Shown here piece after piece: positions 1 through 7,649 of a stretch of DNA of 64,000 nucleotides. Source of the stretch: Achromobacter pestifer (lineage in GTDB: Bacteria > Pseudomonadota > Gammaproteobacteria > Burkholderiales > Burkholderiaceae_B); the NCBI RefSeq assembly GCF_013267355.1, contig NZ_CP053985.1:2666001-2730000 (forward strand), in the 5' to 3' direction. Position 1 is the first letter of the stretch; each line of letters starts with the position of its first letter. The notes beneath the pieces are model-generated. The model was not told the origin of the DNA. It saw only the letters and a list, made by a program, of their open reading frames with translations, and ran no database searches. The position numbers and the translations under genes are program-made.

Positions 1-317
1 CGGTCGAAATGCGACAGCGCGGCCTGGCTGAGTTCGACCTGCTTGCGCCGCGCATCCTCGGTATCGACCAGCAATACCCAGCCTTTCTCCCGCATGGATT
101 TCAAGCGGGCGTGCAGGGTGGCCGGCGAACCGATGCTATCGACCGCCATCACGTCGCGCACGGACAAGCGGCGCTGTTCCTGCGATGCGCGCGCGATCAG
201 CGTAAGGATGCGTTCTTCCATGGGATCGAGCGACGGCAGCGCAGGCAGGCCGCGCAGCGCGTCGGCCAGGCGCAAAAAACGCAGGTAGATGTCGGCAGGT
301 CTCTTTTTTTCTTTCAT
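1..317 (-). CDS. Winged-helix (MarR-like) regulator, partial
   Basis: The reverse strand is open from an ATG at 317 to the window edge, giving 105 codons with the C-terminus missing. The protein starts MKEKKRPADIYLRFLRLAD. A segment reading SPATLHARLKSMREKGW resembles a recognition helix, followed by LVDTEDARRKQVELS, which fits the wing of a MarR-type DNA-binding domain. It lies head to head with the membrane protein gene at 360, with a 42-base shared upstream region. The target genes are unknown. The fold assignment rests on pattern only; another winged-helix family is possible. Confidence 0.6.
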   Translation of the reverse strand, partial: MKEKKRPADIYLRFLRLADALRGLPALPSLDPMEERILTLIARASQEQRRLSVRDVMAVDSIGSPATLHARLKSMREKGWVLLVDTEDARRKQVELSQAALSHFD

Positions 318-359
318 GGATAATGGACGCGGCGACCGATAAGCGGCGGAATTCGAGGT

Positions 360-917
360 ATGGAAAACATTCTAGATCAGGGTAAATGGGCCCTGGTGAC
401 GATGGTGCTGTTCCTGGGCAGTCTGGCGGTCAATGAATGGGTGTTTACCAACCTTGAGTTTGTGCGCGGCATCAACTGGATCTATCTGCCAGCGGGCGTG
501 CGCCTGATATGCACGCTGCTGTTTGGCCTGCCGGCGGCGCTGGGGCTGTTGGCTGGATCGTGGATCGCCTGCTTCTGCTACTACTTTCCCGACGACATGC
601 TTCGCTCGGTGGCCGGCGGCCTCATGGCCGCCGCCGCTCCCTATCTGGCCTACCGCTGGGCCAGGTCGGCACTGCGGCTGCAGCCGGACCTGAGCAACCT
701 TACCGCCTGGCGCCTGCTGGTCTGCGCCGTGGTCTATGCGCTGATGAACACGACGATTCACCATCTCTGGTTCTTTCTCCAAGGAGAAAGAGCCGCGCTC
801 GCGGATGGCTACATTGCAATGCTGACCGGCGACATTATGGGATCCTTGTTCGTGTTGTACACGCTCAAGATGGTCGGTGCGATGGGGCGCTTGATCCTGC
901 GCCGGCGGCACGCATGA
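360..917 (+). CDS. Small integral membrane protein, unknown function
   Basis: This 185-residue protein is mostly hydrophobic, with about five predicted membrane segments (roughly residues 10-30, 38-60, 62-78, 118-138 and 150-172) and an arginine-rich C-terminal tail (RLILRRRHA). The motif WIYLPAGVRLICTLLFG resembles the start of MASE1-type membrane sensor domains, which carry a similar PAG segment, but no output domain follows. I do not recognise the family with certainty. It is divergent from the regulator at 317 and may be under its control, which is inference from position only. Confidence 0.6.
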   Translation: MENILDQGKWALVTMVLFLGSLAVNEWVFTNLEFVRGINWIYLPAGVRLICTLLFGLPAALGLLAGSWIACFCYYFPDDMLRSVAGGLMAAAAPYLAYRWARSALRLQPDLSNLTAWRLLVCAVVYALMNTTIHHLWFFLQGERAALADGYIAMLTGDIMGSLFVLYTLKMVGAMGRLILRRRHA

Positions 918-941
918 CCACGCAAGGTTCTGCACGCCGGC

Positions 942-1277
942 TCAGCCCGTCACTGCGGCAGAGTTATCTTGGGACTCGCTCTCTTCCTTGATCCGCGCAG
1001 CAGCAGCCGATCCAGCCTCGCCCAATGCCCGTTCGGCCCGCTCGGCCAACTGACGCATTTCCCGCGCTCTTTTGCCATGCAGCACCCGGCCGAATGCATT
1101 GAGGTTGAGCACCATGGTTCTCAACTCCGACAACTCGTTCTCCGACAAGGCAATACCGCTATCCCTGTGCTGCTCGATCCGGTCCAACACGCCTGAACAA
1201 GCTTCGTGGAACCTTGAATACTCGTTCCACAGGTTGTCGGGCGCGCCGTTCGCCGGGAAAGACGTATTTGGTGCCAT
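942..1277 (-). CDS. Hypothetical protein, 111 residues
   Basis: A small soluble protein starting MAPNTSFPANG, rich in Glu and Ala, probably largely helical in its second half (ELRTMVLNLNAFGRVLHGK onwards). No family was recognised. The start is set at the ATG at 1277: AAAGGAG on the reverse strand (1284-1290) sits six bases before it, whereas the GTG at 1283 directly abuts that ribosome-binding site and is unlikely. The AT-rich upstream region carries the inverted repeat at 1353-1377, a likely operator or promoter element. Confidence 0.6.
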   Translation of the reverse strand: MAPNTSFPANGAPDNLWNEYSRFHEACSGVLDRIEQHRDSGIALSENELSELRTMVLNLNAFGRVLHGKRAREMRQLAERAERALGEAGSAAAARIKEESESQDNSAAVTG

Positions 1278-1352
1278 TGACACTCCTTTGCGGGATCACT
1301 CGACTACTTTCTTCGGTGATCGCACATCATCTTCTGGGTATGTACGCGAACT

Positions 1353-1377
1353 ATTAGTTATAAATTTTATAACTAAT
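1353..1377. promoter_or_regulatory. AT-rich 10-bp inverted repeat, possible operator
   Basis: ATTAGTTATA, five spacer bases (AATTT), then TATAACTAAT: a perfect 10-bp dyad in an AT-rich island of an otherwise GC-rich region. It lies 76 bases upstream of the hypothetical gene (reverse) and 86 bases upstream of the GNAT gene (forward). Its symmetry and size fit a homodimeric repressor site; the cognate protein is unknown. Confidence 0.5.
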
Positions 1378-1462
1378 TAGCCAAATATTCCTACGACGGC
1401 TCGAACGTCCTATATTCCTGGGCAATCCGCCCAGGCCGGGCGGCACGCTATCCGGAACATGC

Positions 1463-1915
1463 ATGCCCCTCGACATACGCCTAGCCACCCTCGACGAGCT
1501 GCCCGACATTGAGCAGATCGTCGCGCAAGCCTACGGCCACTATGTCGCGCGCATCGGCGCGACGCCCGGGCCGATGCTCGATGATTACGCTGCCCGCATC
1601 GCACAAGGCGTGGTCCATGTGCTGCGGGTGCGCGATACCGTGCAAGGTGTGCTGGTCCTGATTCGGGAGGCCGATTGCCTGTTGCTGGACAATATTGCGG
1701 TGGCTCCGCAAGCGCAGGGCAAAGGCTATGGCCGCGACCTGATGCAATTCGCGGAAAACGCGGCGCGCCAGGCCGGTTATGCCAGCATCCGTCTCTACAC
1801 GCAGGAGAAAATGACCGAGAACATCGCTATCTACAAGCGATACGGTTATGTGGAAACCCATCGCGCCGAAGAGATCGGCTTGAAGCGCGTCTTCATGAAA
1901 AAAGCCCTTTTTTAA
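1463..1915 (+). CDS. GNAT-family N-acetyltransferase
   Basis: A 150-residue single-domain acetyltransferase predicted to transfer an acetyl group from acetyl-CoA to an unidentified small molecule or protein amine. The acetyl-CoA motif A is clear: LDNIAVAPQAQGKGYGRDLM, with the Q-x-x-G-x-G pyrophosphate loop around residues 86-92. The later YKRYGYVETHR segment is the usual C-terminal GNAT strand-helix. Length is normal for the family. The gene stands alone between an unknown gene and the convergent ClC channel. Substrate cannot be told from sequence. Confidence 0.85.
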   Translation: MPLDIRLATLDELPDIEQIVAQAYGHYVARIGATPGPMLDDYAARIAQGVVHVLRVRDTVQGVLVLIREADCLLLDNIAVAPQAQGKGYGRDLMQFAENAARQAGYASIRLYTQEKMTENIAIYKRYGYVETHRAEEIGLKRVFMKKALF

Positions 1916-1932
1916 GGACTATTCCCCCTCCT

Positions 1933-1962
1933 CATTAATACGAGCATTTATTCGTATTAATG
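1933..1962. repeat. 11-bp perfect inverted repeat between convergent genes
   Basis: CATTAATACGA (1933-1943) and TCGTATTAATG (1952-1962) are perfect reverse complements with an 8-base loop. It sits between the ends of the GNAT gene and the convergent channel gene, where a bidirectional terminator would be expected. However, the stem is AT-rich and has no T-run on either strand, so a protein-binding site is also possible. Confidence 0.5.
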
Positions 1963-1970
1963 AAATCCTG

Positions 1971-3338
1971 TCATTCGTCACGATCCTTGGCGACGACGCG
2001 CTGCGCGCGCCGGTTGCTGGCCAGCGATTTCGCGTACACCGAGTCCGGCCGTATGCGATGCGCAATCACGTAGCCCGTGATGCAGGCCAGCATCAGCGGC
2101 AGCATGACTTCATAGCTGAGCGTCATCTCGAAAATCATCAGGATGGACATCAATGGCGCATAGGTGGTGGCAGCCAGCAGGGCCCCCATGCCCACCACCG
2201 CATAACTGGATACCGCCGACAGATCCCCAGCCGGAAACAAGGCCTGCAGGCCGGTTCCGTACAGGGCGCCCAGCGCCGCCCCCACGAACAGCGTGGGCGT
2301 GAACACGCCGCCCACCGCGCCCGAGCCGACGCTGGCCGCGGTGGCCAGCGTCTTCAAAAGCAGGATGGCGGCCACCGCCTGCCAGGCCCATTGCGTATGC
2401 AGCATGCTATTGACCACGCTGTAGCCATTGCCCCAGACCTGGGGATTCACCACCGACAAGGCGCCGACGACCAGGCCGCCCAATGCCATGCGCACCCATA
2501 GCGGCGCGGGCACGCGGCCGAACGCGGCGCGCGCCGTGTCGAGAAAGCGCAGGAATTGCGGCGCCGCCAGGCCCGCGATCACCCCCAGTCCCAGGTAGTT
2601 GATGACCTCCCAGCCGGACACGAAAGTGAAGGGCGGCATATGAAAAACCGCGTCGTAATGCAGTATCTGGCGCGTCACAATGTTCGCCACGACCGACGAT
2701 ACGACCAACGGCACCAGCGTGGCTGAAGCGATCGCGCCAAAAACAATCTCGGAAATGAACAAGGCGCCAGCAATGGGCGCGTTGTAGGCGGCAGTAATCC
2801 CCGCCGTGGCGCCGCAGGCGACCAACAAGCGCAGATGCCGGGGCGGCAGCACCAGATAACGTCCGGTCAGGGATGACAACATCGCCGCCAACTGCACCAT
2901 GGGACCCTCACGGCCGATGGAGGCGCCGGAGCCGATGGAAAAAATCGACGACAGGCTGCGCGCGACCGTCTGGCGAAAGCCGATGACTCCGCGGCCGATG
3001 GAAATCGCCTCCATGTAGTCCGCCGCGCCGCGCTTGGGCAGCCATCGGGTCGCCATTTGTAGGATGGCCCCGGCAATGGCGCCGCCTATGGCCGGCATCA
3101 GGAAGCGTTGCCAGGGACTCAGCCCCCGCGCCAAGGACACCATGCCGTGGGGCGTGTCCTCGCCCCCCAGCAACATCTGCGTCCAGGCCAGCATTTCCCG
3201 GAACACCACGGTGGCCAGCGCGCCCAAAAGGCCCATCAGCGCTGCCGCACAGAGCGTGGCCGGCAAGTTGTCCGCCAACAAACGGCTTCTCAGCCAGATT
3301 GCCCAACCTGATTTCTTGATTCTGATTTCTGTCGCCAT
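1971..3338 (-). CDS. ClC-type chloride channel / H+-Cl- antiporter
   Basis: A 455-residue polytopic inner-membrane protein of the voltage-gated chloride channel family. The anion-pathway motifs are visible: GSGASIGREGPMVQ (the GREGP loop with the gating glutamate) at about residue 138-151, and GAVGGVFTPTLF at about 338-349, with hydrophobic helices throughout. It ends soon after the last membrane helix and carries no CBS domains, so it matches the short bacterial class (ClcA/ClcB/YfeO-like). ClC proteins in bacteria are commonly tied to acid resistance and charge balance. Monocistronic, followed by a gene-free stretch. Confidence 0.9.
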   Translation of the reverse strand: MATEIRIKKSGWAIWLRSRLLADNLPATLCAAALMGLLGALATVVFREMLAWTQMLLGGEDTPHGMVSLARGLSPWQRFLMPAIGGAIAGAILQMATRWLPKRGAADYMEAISIGRGVIGFRQTVARSLSSIFSIGSGASIGREGPMVQLAAMLSSLTGRYLVLPPRHLRLLVACGATAGITAAYNAPIAGALFISEIVFGAIASATLVPLVVSSVVANIVTRQILHYDAVFHMPPFTFVSGWEVINYLGLGVIAGLAAPQFLRFLDTARAAFGRVPAPLWVRMALGGLVVGALSVVNPQVWGNGYSVVNSMLHTQWAWQAVAAILLLKTLATAASVGSGAVGGVFTPTLFVGAALGALYGTGLQALFPAGDLSAVSSYAVVGMGALLAATTYAPLMSILMIFEMTLSYEVMLPLMLACITGYVIAHRIRPDSVYAKSLASNRRAQRVVAKDRDE

Positions 3339-3827
3339 GGCCGGATTCTACGGCGGAACCTGCTCACTTTTTGTTCAGTTCCCAGTCAAGAACGGCTGGG
3401 CGTCTCCCCTCGAAGCCCCCGTTTCGTGAGCGCCTTGTGGGGCCTCTGAAGGCCTCCTGGAGGGCAAGAACGCAGGTAGGCAGCGAGGCGTTTTTCAGGG
3501 TAAAAGTGCCGTTTTTGAGACCGGTTCGGCAGAAAGGGGCTGTGGATAACTCCTAAGTGGACGCCTTGTGCACATTTTGTGGAGGCAAGTTGAACAAGCA
3601 GGGTTTTCGGACAGGGTCCAAAATCTTGTCCAACTTCAACTTTTTTCCCACACAGAGTTCTTGCACAGGCAAAAACGGCCGCAAGCTGATGAAAAAAAAG
3701 AGGTTTTCAAGGTTAAGGTAGTTATCCACAGGCCTTATTAATCATTAGTCTTTATATAAAGAGAAAAAAAGGAAAAGCCAAACATGCTCTCCCATTCCGC
3801 CCAGCCATCCCCCCCCGGACTCCGTCC
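3339..3827. other. 489-bp gene-free region with two perfect DnaA boxes
   Basis: No plausible gene. It contains perfect DnaA boxes at 3541-3549 (TGTGGATAA, reverse) and 3722-3730 (TTATCCACA, forward), a T-rich and A-rich stretch around 3640-3720, and an AT-rich segment with TTTATATAAAG near 3750 that may form part of the response-regulator promoter. The two boxes are 181 bp apart and about 9 kb from the main box cluster. It may be a DnaA-binding regulatory or titration site; a replication function is not shown. Confidence 0.5.
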
Positions 3828-4505
3828 ATGCGCATCCTCCTGATAGAAGACGAAGCCGAACTTGCCCGCTGGCTTTCAAGAAGCCTGGCCAGGCACGCGG
3901 GTTTCGTCGTTGAATGGGCTGATGACGGGCTGGTCGCCGAAAGAAGGCTGGCGATGGAAGAATTCGATGCGGTCATCCTCGATCTGGGACTACCGGGCAT
4001 GGATGGCCATGCTTTGCTCGCGAAGATTCGCGCGCGGGACGACCGTACGCCGGTCCTGGTCTTGACCGCGCGCGATTCGCTGGCCGAAAAAATCGGGACG
4101 CTCCACCAGGGAGCGGACGATTTCCTGCCAAAACCGTTTGTTGTGGAAGAGTTGGAAGCGCGATTGATCGCACTCATCCGGCGCAGCCGCGGGCGTGAAC
4201 ACCCCCGGCTCACTCTGGGAAACCTGGTTTTCGAGACTTCCGCTCAAAAATTCACGGTCGACGGACAGCCCTTGCAGTTATCCCCACGTGAACACTCGGT
4301 TCTGCGAGTGCTGATCCAGAAAAGCGGCGAACCCATCAACAAGCAGCAGATCCTGGACCGCATCCTGACGGACGATGCGGACATCAATCTGGAAGCGATC
4401 GAGGTCGTGGTGCACCGCTTGCGCAAGAAATTGGCGGATACCGGTGTGCAGATCGTGACCATGCGGGGCATGGGCTACTGCCTGGAGAACCTTGTTGACA
4501 ACTAG
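3828..4505 (+). CDS. tctD: Response regulator of TctD/OmpR type
   Basis: A 225-residue two-component response regulator. The receiver domain (about 1-115) has the acidic pocket IEDE at 6-9, the phosphoacceptor Asp52 in VILDLGLPGMDG, and the conserved Lys in LPKPF near residue 105. A C-terminal OmpR/PhoB winged helix follows (about 125-222). It overlaps the downstream kinase gene by 14 bases and lies just upstream of tctCBA. In Salmonella and Bordetella such pairs control tricarboxylate transporters, so activation of tctCBA is the likely role. An AT-rich region with a DnaA box precedes it. Confidence 0.9.
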   Translation: MRILLIEDEAELARWLSRSLARHAGFVVEWADDGLVAERRLAMEEFDAVILDLGLPGMDGHALLAKIRARDDRTPVLVLTARDSLAEKIGTLHQGADDFLPKPFVVEELEARLIALIRRSRGREHPRLTLGNLVFETSAQKFTVDGQPLQLSPREHSVLRVLIQKSGEPINKQQILDRILTDDADINLEAIEVVVHRLRKKLADTGVQIVTMRGMGYCLENLVDN

Positions 4506-5979
4506 AAGTGCGGAAAAAAAGGGTTTTTTCGCGACGAAAAAGCGCAATCGCACCCTGAAAACTCAGTTGCTCTGGTGGCTGATCCCCACGCTGGTGTTCG
4601 TGATGATGGGCGCCCTGTGGCTGTCAAACCACCAGTTGCGCAACCAGGTCGACATTGCCTACGACCGTTCGCTTTCCGGAGCGCTGCGCGCCATCGACCA
4701 CAACATATCCACAGCCAGCGGTGGATTAGCCATGGAGCAGCCATACCTGATGCTGGAATTTTTCGAGCTGACGGCCAATGGCAGCGTTTTCTACCGGGTC
4801 GCCACCGAGGATGGGCTGGCCGAAATCGGCAATCCTGGCCTGCCCATGCCTGCCGAACCCCTGGTTTCCGGCGAACCGCGCTTTTTCTATGCCAACTACC
4901 AGGGCACGCCCGTACGGGTTGCGGCACTGGCCCGGCCGATGGATCCCCCGCTGTACGCGAACAAAGGGGGACGGGTTATCGTGCAGGTAGCCGAAGGCCT
5001 GGATACCCGCCAGGCCTTCCTGCACCAGGTGCTGGTGCGTTCGGTAGAACGGGACTTGGCCGTGATCCTGATCAGCGTCCTGGTGATCATCCTGGGGGTT
5101 TTCATGGCCCTGCGCCCCCTTGCCAGGCTGCGTCAGGAAGTTGAAGGGCGTTCTGCGGACGATTTAAGCCCCGTGAGCGCTTCGGAGATGCCAGGTGAGG
5201 TCCTACCCCTAGTCGCGGCCGTAAACCTCCACATGGCCCGTTTTGCGGCCCAGGCGAGGGTCCAAAGCCAGTTCCTGGACGACGCATCGCATCAGTTGCG
5301 CACGCCTTTGTCGGTTTTGCGGACCCAGACGGCCTATGCCCTGCGCGAAACAGACCCCCAGGAGGTCCGTACAGCCCTTCTGGCGATGCAGGAAGGGTTG
5401 GACAGGGCTGTACGCACCACCAACCAAATGCTCGCTCTGGCGCGCGCTAAGGACGCCTCGCTGGCCGAAGGCGGTTTCAGCCCCGAACCGGTGGACCTGG
5501 TCGAACTGGCCGACGCGGTCATCCGCAGCTTGCTTCCCACCGCCCGCGCGCGCCAGCTCGACATCGGTCTGGAGGCGGAAATCCGGCCGGTCGTGGTCCA
5601 GGGGGCGGATTGGCTGCTGAGGGAGGCGGTCAGCAACCTGGTCGACAACGCCATCCGCTACACCTCGCCGGCGGGGGAGGTCACCGTGAAGGTCCAGGCG
5701 GAGGCGGGGCAGGCCAGGCTGATGGTCGAAGACAGCGGTCCGGGCATGTCCGCCGAAGACATCGCCCGGGCCGGCGTCCGCTTTCGCCGAGGAGCGGCGG
5801 GCAAGAACAAGCCCGGCGCCGGCCTGGGGTTGGCGATAGTGGGCACCATCGCCGAGATCCTGGGCGCGCGCCTGGTGCTGGAAAATCGGGTGCCATTGCC
5901 GGGCCTGAGAGTGGCGCTGGTGTTTACCCTTGAAAACCGCCAGGATGTTGCGGCGCACCAGGAAAACAGCGGGATTTGA
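4492..5979 (+). CDS. tctE: Sensor histidine kinase of TctE type
   Basis: A 495-residue inner-membrane sensor kinase. Two membrane helices (about 25-45 and 190-212) flank a periplasmic domain of the kind found at the N-terminus of TctE/QseC-like kinases. The H-box is DASHQLRTPLSVL with His267, the N-box is NLVDNAIRY, and the nucleotide loops are DSGPG and GAGLGLAI. The likely start is TTG at 4492 (or TTG 4495): GGAG at 4484-4487 gives normal spacing and no ATG is near. It overlaps tctD, implying translational coupling. In Bordetella pertussis the BctC receptor is reported to signal through the paired kinase, so this one may sense TctC bound to its ligand. Confidence 0.9.
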   Translation: MLTTRSAEKKGFFATKKRNRTLKTQLLWWLIPTLVFVMMGALWLSNHQLRNQVDIAYDRSLSGALRAIDHNISTASGGLAMEQPYLMLEFFELTANGSVFYRVATEDGLAEIGNPGLPMPAEPLVSGEPRFFYANYQGTPVRVAALARPMDPPLYANKGGRVIVQVAEGLDTRQAFLHQVLVRSVERDLAVILISVLVIILGVFMALRPLARLRQEVEGRSADDLSPVSASEMPGEVLPLVAAVNLHMARFAAQARVQSQFLDDASHQLRTPLSVLRTQTAYALRETDPQEVRTALLAMQEGLDRAVRTTNQMLALARAKDASLAEGGFSPEPVDLVELADAVIRSLLPTARARQLDIGLEAEIRPVVVQGADWLLREAVSNLVDNAIRYTSPAGEVTVKVQAEAGQARLMVEDSGPGMSAEDIARAGVRFRRGAAGKNKPGAGLGLAIVGTIAEILGARLVLENRVPLPGLRVALVFTLENRQDVAAHQENSGI

Positions 5980-6101
5980 AAGCTTTTGGAAAGCTTCGTT
6001 TTTGTACGGTTGCGTCCACTGGTGGGGCCGTTATTGCGGAAAAACCGTCTGAGCAGAGCTTCCAGCCATACCTAGACCTATAAATCTCGGAGACGCAAAA
6101 A

Positions 6102-7100
6102 ATGCAGACTAGTCTGAAACTTCGCCTGGCCGCCGTCGTGGCGCTGGGCGCGATTACCCTGTCCCTGGGCGCCGCCCACGCAGCCGATGAGCCGCGCCGC
6201 CCGGAATGCATCGCGCCTGCCCAGCCCGGCGGCGGTTTCGACTTGACCTGCCGCCTGGCCACCGAAGGCCTGAAGCAAAGCGGCGCGCTCAAGACTGCCA
6301 TGCGTATCGTCTACATGCCTGGCGGCATCGGCGCCGTGGCCTACAACAACATCGTGGCCCAGCATCCGAACGAACCGGGCACCATCGTGGCGTTCTCGGG
6401 CGGCTCGCTCTTGAACCTGGCCCAGGGAAAATTCGGCAAATACAACGTCAACGACGTGCGCTGGCTGGCCGCCATCGGCACCGACTACGGCGTGGCCGTG
6501 GTCCGCAACGATTCCCCGTACACCGACCTGAAGAGCCTGATGGAAGCCTTCAAGCAGGATCCGACCAAGATCGTGCTGGGCGCGGGCGGCACGGTGGGCA
6601 GCCAGGACTGGATGAAGGCCGCGCTGACCGCAAAGGCCGCGGGCGTGGATTTCAAGAAGATGCGCTTCGTGGCGTTTGAAGGCGGCGGCGAAGCCGTCAC
6701 GGCCTTGCGCGGTGGCCACATCCAGGCCTACATGGGCGACGCGGCGGAAGCCTTCACCATGCTCGAAGGCGGCGCCCCCATCCGCGTGCTGGCCGTGTTC
6801 AACGACCAGCGCCTGCCGGGCAAGTTGAACACCGTGCCGACCGCCAAGGAACAGGGTTACGACATCGTCTGGCCGATCATCCGTGGCTTCTATGTCGGTC
6901 CGAAGGTGTCGGACAGCGATTACCAGTTCTGGGTCGACGCCTTCAACAAGGCCACGGCCTCGCCTGAGTTCGACAAGCTGCGCCAGCAGCAGGGCCTGTT
7001 CCCGTTCAACAAGACGGGTCCCGAGCTGGACGCCTACGTGAAGAACCAGGTCAAGGCCTACGGCGAACTGGCCGACTCTTTCGGCCTGGTCAAGAAGTAA
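6102..7100 (+). CDS. tctC: TctC-type tricarboxylate-binding periplasmic receptor
   Basis: A 332-residue extracytoplasmic solute receptor of the tripartite tricarboxylate transporter (Bug) family. An N-terminal signal peptide runs to about residue 27 (cleavage near GAAHA-ADEP). The family signature follows: APAQPGGGFDLTCRLATEGL in place of the common PGGGxDxxAR, then YMPGGIGAVAYNNIV. It heads the tctC-tctB-tctA operon 122 bases after the kinase gene, with GGAG at 6089-6092 as ribosome-binding site. The expected ligand is citrate or another di/tricarboxylate; sequence alone does not settle it. A strong hairpin follows the gene. Confidence 0.93.
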   Translation: MQTSLKLRLAAVVALGAITLSLGAAHAADEPRRPECIAPAQPGGGFDLTCRLATEGLKQSGALKTAMRIVYMPGGIGAVAYNNIVAQHPNEPGTIVAFSGGSLLNLAQGKFGKYNVNDVRWLAAIGTDYGVAVVRNDSPYTDLKSLMEAFKQDPTKIVLGAGGTVGSQDWMKAALTAKAAGVDFKKMRFVAFEGGGEAVTALRGGHIQAYMGDAAEAFTMLEGGAPIRVLAVFNDQRLPGKLNTVPTAKEQGYDIVWPIIRGFYVGPKVSDSDYQFWVDAFNKATASPEFDKLRQQQGLFPFNKTGPELDAYVKNQVKAYGELADSFGLVKK

Positions 7101-7137
7101 GCCGCAAGGCTCTCCTCCCTATCGCGTTTTTCAGGGT

Positions 7138-7171
7138 TCCCCGCCGCCGGCATTGCCGCGGCGGCAGGGGA
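7138..7171 (+). repeat. Intercistronic GC-rich hairpin after tctC
   Basis: TCCCCGCCGCCGG (7138-7150) can pair with CCGCGGCGGCAGGGGA (7156-7171), with one bulge. There is no T-run, so it is probably not a terminator. Hairpins here commonly protect the 3' end of the receptor mRNA so that the binding protein is made in excess over the membrane subunits. Confidence 0.6.
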
Positions 7172-7211
7172 GCGCTGCGCCGCGCGATGAGACTACAACG
7201 GAAAAGTGATC

Positions 7212-7649
7212 ATGAACGATCGAATACTGGGCGTGGCGGCGCTTGCGCTGGCCGCCTTCATGACCGTGGCGGGTTGGGGAATCGAAGCCCCCTTCGCCTA
7301 TGAGCCGGTGGGCCCGCGCGCCTTTCCCTTGCTGCTGGCGTTGATCATTGGCCTGTGCGGCCTGTGGCTGGTCTACAAGGGCGGCCATCAGGTCGAGGCC
7401 AATCCGCCTGGCGCCAATGCGCGCATCGCGCTGATGATGGCGTTCGTGGTGGCCTATGCCTTCCTGTTCCAGTGGCTGGGCTTCGTGATCGCGACCACCC
7501 TGATGACGATATTCGTCGGTCGCCTGTTCGGGGGCGGCTGGGTCAAGTGCGCCATCGGCGGCGCCGTCATGAGTGTCCTGTTTTTCTTGCTGTTCGACAA
7601 GGTGCTGGACGTGGTCCTGCCCACCGGTTTGCTGGAGACCCTGATATGA
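7212..7649 (+). CDS. tctB: TctB small membrane subunit of tricarboxylate transporter
   Basis: A 145-residue protein with four predicted membrane helices (about 5-22, 36-54, 75-93 and 112-135), the size and topology expected of TctB, the small poorly conserved subunit that works with TctA. The start is placed at ATG 7212 rather than GTG 7206, because the ribosome-binding GGAAAA around 7200 is nine bases from the ATG but too close to the GTG. The stop overlaps the tctA start (ATGA), typical of translational coupling. Confidence 0.88.
   Translation: MNDRILGVAALALAAFMTVAGWGIEAPFAYEPVGPRAFPLLLALIIGLCGLWLVYKGGHQVEANPPGANARIALMMAFVVAYAFLFQWLGFVIATTLMTIFVGRLFGGGWVKCAIGGAVMSVLFFLLFDKVLDVVLPTGLLETLI

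Noticed and set aside
3339..3827. Second replication origin at the two isolated DnaA boxes
   Set aside because: Only two boxes, no further cluster, and a much richer cluster exists beside mnmG.
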